DNA of 64,000 nt from Ruminococcus flavefaciens 007c (GTDB taxonomy: Bacteria > Bacillota > Clostridia > Oscillospirales > Ruminococcaceae): NCBI RefSeq assembly GCF_000571935.1, contig NZ_ATAX01000007.1:1-64000 (forward strand), written 5' to 3'. Positions 8,814-17,161 of this stretch are shown in pieces. Numbering within the stretch: the first letter of the stretch is position 1; each line of letters begins with the position of its first letter. Under the pieces are notes generated by a model. It saw nothing but the letters and a program-made list of their open reading frames with translations. It did no database searches and was not told the origin of the DNA. The position numbers were made by a program, and so were the translations under genes.

Positions 8814-9827
8814 TCAATCTGTAAGCTTGCCTCTTATGTCATACGCATTCAGAAGCTCAGATACTTCGCCTTCATTTCTGACCTCAGATTTAAGCTTTGC
8901 AAAATCAGAGGAGGTATACATTTGCCATATATCATCTATGTCATGGCCTTCCAGCTCCGAGCCTGAAAGTATCTCAGTCCATGCAGCGTCCCATTCAGCG
9001 GCAGGGTACTTGTACTCGCTGCACACCGTAAAGAATTTCTTCATCAGGTCATTATCGGGTGTTGAGTAGAAATAATCCAGCCACACCATGAATCTGACGG
9101 AGGTTTCACGGTTGTTCTCCACCTCAGGAGTCCAGAGATCCCAGCAGGCGTCGTTATAGTAGCCGTTATCCATAGCATAGAGGAATCTGCAATAATCCGC
9201 AAAGCGCTCTATATATGCACCGTACTCGAGATAAGCCTCATCCCAGCCGTTCTGGATGACATGAACGAGCTCATGGGTGATGCAGTCGAAATCGGTCTTA
9301 TTCTCTCCCAGCCATCTGTCATTCAGATGTATATGAGTCCCCGAGGTCCATGAGATCGCATAATCATCATCCTCGACAGCGATGGAAACATCTGTTGGAG
9401 ATCCCTTCACAAAGCCGAATCTTTTGTACATTTTCGGATAGCACTGCCAGAAGAGCTTTGAAAGAGTGACGATCTGATCGTTGGAAGTATACCTGTGCCA
9501 TTTTCCCAGCTGGAATGTAATGCTGTAATTCATGCCGTCCACAGTTCCCTTCTGGATAATATCCGAACCGCCGACAGCAACAGACAGACCGTCGATTATG
9601 CCGTCAAAATCCTCAGCCTTGAAGGGCAGTCTGAATGAAGGTATACTCTCGTCCTCTGTGCTGATACTTATTTCCGAGGGTGCTTCGGAAGACTCAGTCA
9701 CAGATTCGGTTGAGACCTCTGCAACAGAACCTGTCCCGCTTACCTTGTCATCATCTTCCGCCATGCTGCACGAAAACAATGCAGCAGCCATAACAGCGGC
9801 AGTGATTATAACTGATATTTTTTTCAT
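8814..9827 (-). CDS. Lipoprotein with basic-secretory-protein (BSP) peptidase domain
   Basis: 337 residues. Signal peptide with lipobox ALFSC (Cys at about 20), an acidic Ser/Thr/Glu linker (about 25-65), then a BSP-family domain. The zinc-binding motif is HELVHVIQ (HExxH) followed by an aromatic, Glu-containing stretch (YGAYIERFADYCRF), the usual layout of this family, which is known mainly from plants and some bacteria. By analogy it is a surface-anchored metallopeptidase, substrate unknown. It is convergent with the phosphatase gene and upstream of acylphosphatase, which is transcribed in the same direction but 80 bp away. Confidence 0.75.
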   Translation of the reverse strand: MKKISVIITAAVMAAALFSCSMAEDDDKVSGTGSVAEVSTESVTESSEAPSEISISTEDESIPSFRLPFKAEDFDGIIDGLSVAVGGSDIIQKGTVDGMNYSITFQLGKWHRYTSNDQIVTLSKLFWQCYPKMYKRFGFVKGSPTDVSIAVEDDDYAISWTSGTHIHLNDRWLGENKTDFDCITHELVHVIQNGWDEAYLEYGAYIERFADYCRFLYAMDNGYYNDACWDLWTPEVENNRETSVRFMVWLDYFYSTPDNDLMKKFFTVCSEYKYPAAEWDAAWTEILSGSELEGHDIDDIWQMYTSSDFAKLKSEVRNEGEVSELLNAYDIRGKLTD

Positions 9828-9909
9828 TTATATAAGTTGCTCCTTTATATGTTTTTTTAAATATTATATCACCTTAACCGTCAAAAGTCAAATATCGAAA
9901 CAAATGGCC

Positions 9910-10179
9910 CTACCTCACTTCAAACTCATAGTCTCCGTGAAGCGGGATATCCTCAGAGCTTATCCGCTCCACACTGCCCCATGAATGGTTTTCCATGGCA
10001 GCGATAAGGTCCTCGATGTCCCCTGATAAGCCCTCTGCCTCCATCTCGACAGAGCCGTCGTCAAGATTTCTCACCCAGCCGCTTATACCGAACCTACGAG
10101 CAGTATGCAAAGCCTTCCAGCGAAAGCCTACTCCCTGAACATAGCCGTAAAAGATGATATGTCTGCGTACTTTTTCCAT
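9910..10179 (-). CDS. acyP: Acylphosphatase
   Basis: 89 residues when started at ATG 10179, which has GGAGAAGG 5 bp upstream; a farther ATG would add 15 residues without a ribosome site. The signature is clear: [13 protein letters not shown] contains the catalytic Arg in the phosphate loop, and [12 protein letters not shown] has the catalytic Asn. The enzyme hydrolyses acyl phosphates such as carbamoyl or 1,3-bisphosphoglycerate-type substrates in the cytosol. Size is typical. The downstream metallopeptidase gene is in the same direction. Confidence 0.9.
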   Translation of the reverse strand: MEKVRRHIIFYGYVQGVGFRWKALHTARRFGISGWVRNLDDGSVEMEAEGLSGDIEDLIAAMENHSWGSVERISSEDIPLHGDYEFEVR

Positions 10180-10259
10180 AATACCTTCTCCGTATAACCT
10201 TTTTATATAAATATTATATCTCATAAAAGAGAATTGGTCAAGATACCGCGTATTTTGAC

Positions 10260-10288
10260 TTGAAAAAGCACAATATATATGCTATAAT
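10260..10288 (+). promoter_or_regulatory. Promoter of nudC
   Basis: TTGAAA (10260-10265), 17-bp spacer, TATAAT (10283-10288) with a TGC extension. Confidence 0.75.
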
Positions 10289-10322
10289 TGAATAAATAAA
10301 CATTTCGAAACGAGGTCATCAG

Positions 10323-11156
10323 ATGATACAGGACATATTTCCGAGCAGACTTAACAACGCATACAAAAAAGAGACCGCCGATGCTGACAGCTTCATAATG
10401 ATATTCAGGAACGGCGCTCTTCTCACATACTTCGACAGCGACAAAAAAGACATCGTTTTCCCAAAGATGAAGGAGCTTGATGAAATTCCCGAAACCGAGT
10501 ATCTTTTCTCGGTGGACAATGACAGATACTTTCTGTCATTCGGCAAGGATACAGAGCCCTTCGGGCAGTACGGATATATGACGGTAAAGGAGCTGCGCGG
10601 ACTTGCTCTCAGCACATCACGCAGCATTTTTGCAGCCTTTACGGCATATCATCTCTGGAAATGGTACGATTCATCCCGCTTCTGCGGCGTATGCGGCAGC
10701 AGGACAGCACACAGCGGACGTGAACGCGCAATGGTCTGTCCCGATTGCGGAAACACAATATATCCGAGGATAAATCCCGCGGTAATAATCGGAGTAGTCC
10801 ACGGCGATAAGATACTTATCACCCGCTACCGCGTGGGCTATGCCCATAATGCCCTTGTGGCAGGCTTCACCGAGATCGGCGAGACGCTGGAGCAGACCGT
10901 GGAGAGAGAGGTCATGGAGGAAACAGGACTGAAGGTAAAGAATATACGCTACTACAGATCACAGCCCTGGGGTCCCGCCAGTGATATTCTTATGGGATTC
11001 TTCTGTGAAGCCGACGGCAGCTGTGACATTAAGATGGACGCCTCGGAGCTTAAATATGCAGAATGGCTGAGCAAGGACGAGATCGAGCTCCAGCCCGACA
11101 ATTACAGCCTTACAAACGAGATGATGAAGGTCTTCTGCAAAGGCCTGACATTCTGA
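10323..11156 (+). CDS. nudC: NAD(+) diphosphatase / RNA de-NADding NUDIX hydrolase
   Basis: 277 residues. An N-terminal domain is followed by a four-Cys zinc ribbon (FCGVCGSRTA … VCPDCGN, about 118-142) and a NUDIX domain. The NUDIX box is complete: GFTEIGETLEQTVEREVMEE then TGL, fitting GX5EX7REUXEEXGU. The NudC-specific SQPW motif follows (YRSQPWGPASD), with GPAS where PFPxS is usual. NudC splits NAD(H) into NMN(H) and AMP and removes NAD caps from RNA. The start has GAGGTC upstream. The CotH lipoprotein gene follows 28 bp downstream and is probably co-transcribed. Confidence 0.9.
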   Translation: MIQDIFPSRLNNAYKKETADADSFIMIFRNGALLTYFDSDKKDIVFPKMKELDEIPETEYLFSVDNDRYFLSFGKDTEPFGQYGYMTVKELRGLALSTSRSIFAAFTAYHLWKWYDSSRFCGVCGSRTAHSGRERAMVCPDCGNTIYPRINPAVIIGVVHGDKILITRYRVGYAHNALVAGFTEIGETLEQTVEREVMEETGLKVKNIRYYRSQPWGPASDILMGFFCEADGSCDIKMDASELKYAEWLSKDEIELQPDNYSLTNEMMKVFCKGLTF

Positions 11157-11184
11157 AAAGAGGCTTGCATGAAAGGAAACCGCT

Positions 11185-12801
11185 ATGAACAATGCACTTA
11201 AATGTCTTTCGGCAGCTATGGCAGCTGTCATGCTGTTCGGCTGCACATCAAAATCAACTAAATCAGGAACAGGCTCAAAAATAGACAGCAGCTCCTCCGC
11301 ACAGTCTGTCCCCTCAGCAGAGACCTCTGTGCTCCCCGTTCTTTCAATAGAGACAAAGAGCAAGGACGCAGATGTCATGGACTTCGTGAAAAAGCCTGTG
11401 GCAAAGCACGTTGCCGAAGCCATAGCTTCATGGACTCCCGACTACGAAATGCCTCCCGAGCCCTATTATGAAGAGTGTACCGTCACACTGAAGGACGGCA
11501 GTGGAAAAACACTTCTTGAGCCTGCCGACGCACAGGTCAAGGTCAGAGGCAACTGGACCACCAATTACGACAAGAAGCCTCTGAGGCTCAAATTCAACGA
11601 AAAGCAGAGCCTTCTCGGGCTCAACGGCGGAACAGCCTTCCGGAACTGGCTGCTCCTTGCGGAATATAAGGACGCCTCCATGCTGAGAAACAAGGCCGCA
11701 CTCTATGCTTCCCGTGAGATCCTTGGCAAAGACGGGCTCTTCGCAGCAGACTGCGACTTCGTGCAGGTAGAGATAAACGGCGAATACTACGGTATGTACC
11801 TGCTTTCGGATATGCAGCAGGTAAACGAGGGCAGAATAAACATCACAGATCCCGAAAAGGACTATCAGGGCACGGACATAGGCTATTTCATGGAATATGA
11901 CGGCTACTTCTACAACGAAGACGAGCTTCACAGCTTCAGGCTCGGTCTCCATGACAATGCACCTCTGACCCCCTTCAGCGACACAGAGTATAAGGGCGAG
12001 GGAGTAACGGTACAGCCGACCTCCTTCATGGATCCCAAAAGAGAGCTTGGCATCACTCTGAAGAGCAGCATATATTCTCAGGATCAGCATGATTTCATCG
12101 AAAACTTCGTAAACAACGTATATAATATAATGTATGAGGCAGCCTACAACCATAAGGCATTCGTTTTCGACAAGGATTACAAGACCATCAGCGAAAGCAC
12201 CTCAGTCACACCTCAGCAGGCAGTAGAAAACGTTGTGGACATACAGTCCCTTGCGGATATGTATATCATCAGCGATCTGACCTGCGACGCGGATATATAC
12301 TGGTCAAGCTTCTATATGACCGCCGATTTCGGAGCAGACGGCAACAAGAAGCTCACCTTCCAGGCTCCCTGGGACTTTGACTCGTCAATGGGAAACAAGG
12401 ACAGATGTATTGACGGAACGGGCTTCTACGCATCGGGCCTTGTACCCGACGTGGACGGCGGTCCCTCCGGCAACGGAATGTATGAAACAGTCAATCCCTG
12501 GCTGACGGTTCTTGCCTATGAGGACTGGTATCAGGACATAATAAAGGAAACATGGACCATAGCATATGACGACGGAGTATTCGACCGCACCTGTCAGCTG
12601 ATAGAGAATACCAGCGCGTCTCTCGAGGAAGAATTCACAAAGAACTACGACAAGTGGAACAATATCATCATCAATTTTGATTTTGTCAACGAGCTCTCCG
12701 AGCCTGCCGCAAACTGCCATAACGAAGCAGAAGCGGCTGAATTCCTTGCAAACTGGCTGAGAAGCAGGATAGACTTCCTCAACAGCAAGTGGCACAAATA
12801 G
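11185..12801 (+). CDS. CotH-domain lipoprotein
   Basis: 538 residues. Signal peptide with lipobox MLFGC (Cys at about 20) and a Ser-rich linker (to about 55), then a CotH kinase-like domain. The typical sequence blocks are present: VKVRGNWTTNYDKKPLRLKF, RNWLLLAEYKDASMLRNK, EINGEYYGMYLLSDM, FMEYDGYF and, near the C-terminus, PWDFDSSMGN (the metal-binding DFD-like motif). No dockerin or lamin-tail domain, unlike the other two CotH proteins here, so it is membrane-anchored rather than cellulosomal. AAAGGAAA precedes the ATG; nudC ends 28 bp upstream. The phosphorylated substrate is unknown. Confidence 0.85.
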   Translation: MNNALKCLSAAMAAVMLFGCTSKSTKSGTGSKIDSSSSAQSVPSAETSVLPVLSIETKSKDADVMDFVKKPVAKHVAEAIASWTPDYEMPPEPYYEECTVTLKDGSGKTLLEPADAQVKVRGNWTTNYDKKPLRLKFNEKQSLLGLNGGTAFRNWLLLAEYKDASMLRNKAALYASREILGKDGLFAADCDFVQVEINGEYYGMYLLSDMQQVNEGRINITDPEKDYQGTDIGYFMEYDGYFYNEDELHSFRLGLHDNAPLTPFSDTEYKGEGVTVQPTSFMDPKRELGITLKSSIYSQDQHDFIENFVNNVYNIMYEAAYNHKAFVFDKDYKTISESTSVTPQQAVENVVDIQSLADMYIISDLTCDADIYWSSFYMTADFGADGNKKLTFQAPWDFDSSMGNKDRCIDGTGFYASGLVPDVDGGPSGNGMYETVNPWLTVLAYEDWYQDIIKETWTIAYDDGVFDRTCQLIENTSASLEEEFTKNYDKWNNIIINFDFVNELSEPAANCHNEAEAAEFLANWLRSRIDFLNSKWHK

Positions 12802-12828
12802 ATCAAGATGCCACAAGATTCATAACGG

Positions 12829-12877
12829 CAAAAAAGCGTCTGCATAGTGATAATTCACAAATGCAGACGCTTTATTT
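12829..12877. terminator. Bidirectional terminator
   Basis: AAAGCGTCTGCAT … ATGCAGACGCTTT hairpin followed by ATTTTAT. It lies between convergent genes ending at 12801 and 12995. The remaining sequence to 12994 has no feature I can support. Confidence 0.7.
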
Positions 12878-12994
12878 TATGCAAAACACAGAACCGAAAT
12901 TTTTTTATTCTGAAATTCAATGTTTTTCCGTTGAATTTCATCTGTTTTTGCCCCTTATACAGAAAGATGTACGCAGATGATCTCCTCCACGGCA

Positions 12995-15634
12995 TTATCT
13001 GCCAGCGATCACCTTTTTCCTGAGCAGCACCATATCAAGGGAATCCACACAGCTGTCCCCGTCCATATCCGCTCTGTTCCAGATCTCCTCATCAAAGCTC
13101 TGATTACCGAGGATATGCTTCTGAAGGAGCAGCATATCAGCCACGCTGACCGAACCGTCGGAATTAAGATCACCCTTTTCAAAGGAGTTTCTCATAAAGG
13201 CACAGCTGATAACGGAATCATTCTGAACGGTAAAGCTTATCTCAGTATCAGAGGAAGTCACCGCACCTGTCCAGCCACCGAAGGTATAGCCTGTATCCGG
13301 CGCAGCGCTTACCGTGACCTTATCACCCTTTTTCAGGCTTCCCGCCCATTTGCCATCGGAAAGGCTGAGGATACTGCCGTTAAGCTTCACTGTACCGCCC
13401 TTATCCGCTTTTACAGTAAGGAAAGCGGTCTCACTGCTCAAGCCCAGATACTCCTTCATGAACTTCATAGCGTACTCGGGACGGTTCCTGAAGAAATCCC
13501 TCATGGTATTGAGCTCCTTGTGGTAATAAGCTGTCTCATCAGCCGAATAACCGCTGTAATCCTTCTTGGGAGTACCGCTGTTCCAGCGCCAGCTCATCAT
13601 GACCATATAGGGCATATACTGCTGTTCCTGACTGTCGATTATAGCGACCATTTTTTCGGGCTCGTAAACATCTGTGGCAAAGGAAGAGAATGTGGCGGCA
13701 AATCTGTTCCTGAACTCTTCATTATCCAGCAGGGCATGGAATATGGTCGTAGGAGTATCATTCACTGACTTGTCCATCTTCCTGAAGGAATCATGGGCAT
13801 ACCCCTGCACTCCGCCGAAGCTGGCATAGGTAAGGCCTGCGGAATAGTCAAGGTCAAATGTACCGAAGCGCCATTTTCCGTCACTGTAAGGGTTTCCCTC
13901 TATGGGCTCACCCTTGTTTTTCCACATCATATAGTTATAGTTTGGCCAGTCCCACGTTCCGAGGTAAAGGCCTGCGCAGTAATGAAGAATGATACTGTCA
14001 ATATCTATTCTGGAAGCAACATACTCATAGGCTTCCTTCCTGCTGAGGTCATTTTTCTCGCAGTAATCGCTTATATCTTCTATCTCGTCATAGTCCGCAT
14101 CTGTTCCCTCCTCAAGCTCGCCGTTCTTGATTATGGCAGCATTTTCGGCAGGTATATCATAATTGGACTGTATATAGTAATCGGAGCACTTCTCCATAAG
14201 GTCGTACATACCCCAGAGCTCGCCGTCAATAAAGAGCATACATCTTCTGCTGTCATAGGTAGCCAGATCGTCCAGCTTTTTCAGCGGATCCGTAACCGCC
14301 AGCTCACGCATACGGTCAACCCAGCCCACTGCACGGAGACTGAAGGAATCGTACTTCTTCACTTTCTTTCCCGTTATCTTTGAGACATTATCCTCAAGGA
14401 GGGTATAATTCAGCTTGGAATCGCCGTACTCGCTCCTTGCAAAGATATTGAAGCTCTTTGACTGACTGTTCCTTGTGGAAGCGCCCTTGATGCGTATGCC
14501 CATTTCCTGTGAGAATCCGAGCTCACCGTTCTCAAAAAGGGTAATGCTTGCGGGACGTTCCCACGCTTTGCCCTTCGAGAAGAAATTGGCAACATTATCC
14601 GCATCCCACTCGCTCTTGAAAGCTCCGGGATTATTCTTTTTCCATTCAAGGAACTGGTTTCCGCATACATATATGCCCTTATCAGGATCAAAGAGATTGT
14701 CCGGATCGGTCACCATAGATACCACGGGTATATCCGTATAGAATTTCAGCTTGTCCTGAGGCATAACAAAATAGGTATTTGTAACTACGGGACTGAACCT
14801 TCCGTCCGCAGACTTTGCCGCCGCACGAACTACGGTCGCCTTGTCAAACAGCGCACTGCTTGCTTTGTAATTGGTGGAAAGTATTATGGACTGCGCCGTA
14901 TTGTCATGCTGATACTTGCTGTACACATTGGGCTCCGAGCTCCTGTCATAGAGCGGAATATCAGCAGAATACACCTTTGCGGTCTCCGAGGTGGTGGGAT
15001 CGGTACTGTCAAGGGTATAGTATATGGTATCCTCAGAGCTCAGCGACAGCGCAAGATTGTCAGTATTTCCGTAAAAACCGGAAGTCATTGAGAATACGGG
15101 CTCGGCAACTGCGCTTTTGTTCTCAGCCAATGGAGTAGCCTCCATCTTAGCAAAGCTGCTGCCTCCGTCGGGAGCTCTGCCGTAGGTCTCATCTTCCTTC
15201 AGTGAAGGGATCTCCACGGTCTGAACAGCATTTCCGCTTTTATCATAGAGTATTACCGTATCTCCCGATTTGCTCAGAGAAAAGCCCGTATGAAGCTCGC
15301 TGCCATCTGATGGCTCCTTTGAAGCTATCACAAGTATACGCTGACCTGCTCCGAGAACTGTACCCGATGGGAATGAAAAAACGGCTCCTGCGGCAGGATC
15401 GTCGGACAATCCGTAACCGCTTATGTCCATTGCGGAACTTCCTGCGTTGAGAAGCTCTATCCAGTCTGATGCCTTACCGTAGCTGTCGGTATAAGATGTC
15501 TTGTTCTGAGTGCATATCTCGTTTATCAGCAGAGCCGAGCTGTCCTCCGCATACACAGAAGGAACTGCCGAGACAAGTGCCGAAGCCATTGAAGCTGCCG
15601 AAACGAGACTTACGATCTTTTTTGTAAAACTCAT
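12995..15634 (-). CDS. Lamin-tail / CotH / dockerin secreted protein
   Basis: 879 residues with a signal peptide (1-29). Domain order: lamin-tail (about 33-140, ALLINEICTQNKTSYTDSYG), chitobiase C-terminal-like Ig segment (about 165-260, TIYYTLDSTDPTTSE), CotH domain (about 290-715, MGIRIKGASTRNSQSKSFNI, LFIDGELWGMYDLMEK, FGTFDLDYSAG), a Listeria-type B-repeat (about 738-812, GYTFGGWTGAV) and a C-terminal type I dockerin (818-879) with two good repeats (GDLNSDGSVSVADMLLLQKH and ADMDGDSCVDSLDMVLLRKK). This is a standard cohesin-binding module, so the protein is expected in a cellulosome or on the cell surface. Paralogue of 3896-6691 with the dockerin moved to the other end. Confidence 0.88.
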   Translation of the reverse strand: MSFTKKIVSLVSAASMASALVSAVPSVYAEDSSALLINEICTQNKTSYTDSYGKASDWIELLNAGSSAMDISGYGLSDDPAAGAVFSFPSGTVLGAGQRILVIASKEPSDGSELHTGFSLSKSGDTVILYDKSGNAVQTVEIPSLKEDETYGRAPDGGSSFAKMEATPLAENKSAVAEPVFSMTSGFYGNTDNLALSLSSEDTIYYTLDSTDPTTSETAKVYSADIPLYDRSSEPNVYSKYQHDNTAQSIILSTNYKASSALFDKATVVRAAAKSADGRFSPVVTNTYFVMPQDKLKFYTDIPVVSMVTDPDNLFDPDKGIYVCGNQFLEWKKNNPGAFKSEWDADNVANFFSKGKAWERPASITLFENGELGFSQEMGIRIKGASTRNSQSKSFNIFARSEYGDSKLNYTLLEDNVSKITGKKVKKYDSFSLRAVGWVDRMRELAVTDPLKKLDDLATYDSRRCMLFIDGELWGMYDLMEKCSDYYIQSNYDIPAENAAIIKNGELEEGTDADYDEIEDISDYCEKNDLSRKEAYEYVASRIDIDSIILHYCAGLYLGTWDWPNYNYMMWKNKGEPIEGNPYSDGKWRFGTFDLDYSAGLTYASFGGVQGYAHDSFRKMDKSVNDTPTTIFHALLDNEEFRNRFAATFSSFATDVYEPEKMVAIIDSQEQQYMPYMVMMSWRWNSGTPKKDYSGYSADETAYYHKELNTMRDFFRNRPEYAMKFMKEYLGLSSETAFLTVKADKGGTVKLNGSILSLSDGKWAGSLKKGDKVTVSAAPDTGYTFGGWTGAVTSSDTEISFTVQNDSVISCAFMRNSFEKGDLNSDGSVSVADMLLLQKHILGNQSFDEEIWNRADMDGDSCVDSLDMVLLRKKVIAGR

Positions 15635-15707
15635 AGGATTACCCCTCTCTGTAATCGTTTACACTGATCAATAACCTTCTGACGGTGCAGTTATTAAGTA
15701 TACACTA

Positions 15708-15737
15708 ATTATAGCATAATCCCTGACGAAAAATCAA
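15708..15737 (-). promoter_or_regulatory. Promoter of the second CotH/dockerin gene
   Basis: On the minus strand TTGATT (15737-15732), 18-bp spacer, TATAAT (15713-15708) with a TGC extension. The CATTTTGCGCA-type motif of the other polysaccharide genes was not found upstream of it. Confidence 0.6.
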
Positions 15738-15880
15738 CGAAAAACCGCTTTATGCGGTAACGAAATCTCAGTATGTTTATTGTATGATATGAATAATTGG
15801 CAGAAGCTGAATATAGCATGATACACAAAATAATATGTATATTTTATGTATTGATAATATCATTATCTTTCTGTGCAGTA

Positions 15881-15907
15881 AAAAAAGCGGACTCATAAGA
15901 GTCCGCT
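15881..15907 (-). terminator. Terminator of the DUF4259 gene (copy 1 of a duplicated hairpin)
   Basis: AGCGGACTC-TTAT-GAGTCCGCT read on the minus strand, followed by six T residues. The same 26-bp block recurs at 16756-16782. Confidence 0.8.
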
Positions 15908-15914
15908 TGATACT

Positions 15915-16694
15915 TTAGATCATATCATTAATTCTTTCAATATACATCATTGAACGCAGCCTGTCATCAAAAGACATTTTTCCGCCTCCGTCAGGTCTTG
16001 AAAAATCCCTCCTGCCAAGGAGAACGGCCTTCGACTCTGCCTTTTTCAAGCCATTGCTAAGCCAGAGGAATTTATATGCTGCATCATCCCTTACAGAATA
16101 ACATGGCATAAACGGCTCATTATCCGTATCCTCAATACTTTCCGGTTTTGTTTTTACATACTTAAGATATGTAACAGGAAGCGTGTCTCCGAGTCCTTCC
16201 AACCTGACATCATATTCTATAATGTCATGTACTAAAAATACTATGAAGCCTTCCTTATCCGACTTGCATATATCCGAAACCTTGGCATAGTATATCTCGT
16301 TTGCCGACCAGCTCGTTACGTATTTCTTCGGTACAGTTACCTTTTTTTCGGGCTTAGGTTCGGAAAGCAGTTTTTCTCTCAGCTTGTCAAGCTCTTTTTT
16401 TCTTTTATTAAGCTCTGCACCTGACCACCTGCTCATTTCATTTTCCGAGTCAAGCACATCCAATGCTTTGTTTTTGACTTCTTCTGTCAATCTACCGTAG
16501 TCTGACATTACAGACGACAATGCCAACCAGAAATCGCAGGAATCTTCTGTATCCTTCAGCAGTTCCTGATTTTCGGACAGCAATTCATTCAATGCTTCTT
16601 CATTGCTTCTGCCGAGTTTTAGCTTGTTTACGTATGCTGTTTTTATATCGTCTCCGATGTCATTCTGAAATATGCCTGTGCCCCATGTACCCAT
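15915..16694 (-). CDS. DUF4259-family protein, possible immunity protein
   Basis: 259 residues, soluble, no signal peptide. The start MGTWGTGIFQNDIGDD is the hallmark of DUF4259, a family of unknown function often seen near secreted polymorphic toxins. The middle (about 100-125) is Lys/Glu-rich and probably coiled coil. AGGAG lies 5 bp before the ATG. It sits behind the Rhs toxin and its candidate immunity gene, in the same direction, and is bracketed by two copies of one terminator hairpin, so it looks like an independent cassette added to the array. A role as an orphan immunity protein is inferred from position only. Confidence 0.65.
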   Translation of the reverse strand: MGTWGTGIFQNDIGDDIKTAYVNKLKLGRSNEEALNELLSENQELLKDTEDSCDFWLALSSVMSDYGRLTEEVKNKALDVLDSENEMSRWSGAELNKRKKELDKLREKLLSEPKPEKKVTVPKKYVTSWSANEIYYAKVSDICKSDKEGFIVFLVHDIIEYDVRLEGLGDTLPVTYLKYVKTKPESIEDTDNEPFMPCYSVRDDAAYKFLWLSNGLKKAESKAVLLGRRDFSRPDGGGKMSFDDRLRSMMYIERINDMI

Positions 16695-16755
16695 AAGAGC
16701 TCCTTTCTGAAATCAGGATATTATTATTTTGCCATATTCTCACTGTTTTGTCAAG

Positions 16756-16782
16756 AAAAAAGCGGACTCATAAGAGTCCGCT
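16756..16782 (-). terminator. Terminator of the immunity gene (copy 2 of a duplicated hairpin)
   Basis: Same AGCGGACTC/GAGTCCGCT hairpin and T-run as at 15881-15907, here 60 bp after the stop of the gene at 16843-17160. Confidence 0.8.
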
Positions 16783-16842
16783 GAAAATAAAACATACGAA
16801 AATAATATAAAATGCAAAATTATTAAGAACGAAGATATTTCT

Positions 16843-17160
16843 TCATTTTATAACAAAGAAATCGTCCTCAAACTCACCGTTGATGTTATAAACCGCATCA
16901 TAGTATCCCAAATAACGATAAGAAGTATCATGGATTTCAATTGTAACAACTATAACTTCTTTTGTTTCACGTATTTTTTTATATGCGATAGAATATAAAT
17001 CTGGAACTATTGATTCCTTATTAATCATTCCCATTTCAAGAGCTTCATCTTTATCTTCTATGATATAACTATTATAGTTTTTCCAAAAAGACTTCCATGT
17101 CTCATCAATTAATTTATATTCATCAACGAAAGATTGTAAATTAGATTCAAAGGAGTTCAT
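16843..17160 (-). CDS. Candidate immunity protein for the Rhs toxin
   Basis: 105 residues, acidic, no signal peptide, family not recognised. The ATG at 17160 is one base beyond the toxin stop codon (17164-17162), and its ribosome site GGAGAG lies inside the toxin's last codons, so translation is coupled. A start ten codons farther upstream would overlap the toxin gene and lacks a ribosome site. The gene is markedly more AT-rich than the Rhs body, as is the toxin tip, consistent with the two having been acquired together. Position directly after a toxin C-terminus is the classic place of an immunity gene; binding to the toxin is inference. Confidence 0.7.
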   Translation of the reverse strand: MNSFESNLQSFVDEYKLIDETWKSFWKNYNSYIIEDKDEALEMGMINKESIVPDLYSIAYKKIRETKEVIVVTIEIHDTSYRYLGYYDAVYNINGEFEDDFFVIK

Positions 17161-17161
17161 A

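Noticed and set aside
11428-12153. 241-codon minus-strand frame opposite the CotH lipoprotein
   Set aside because: Antisense to a conserved domain whose motifs are unambiguous on the plus strand.
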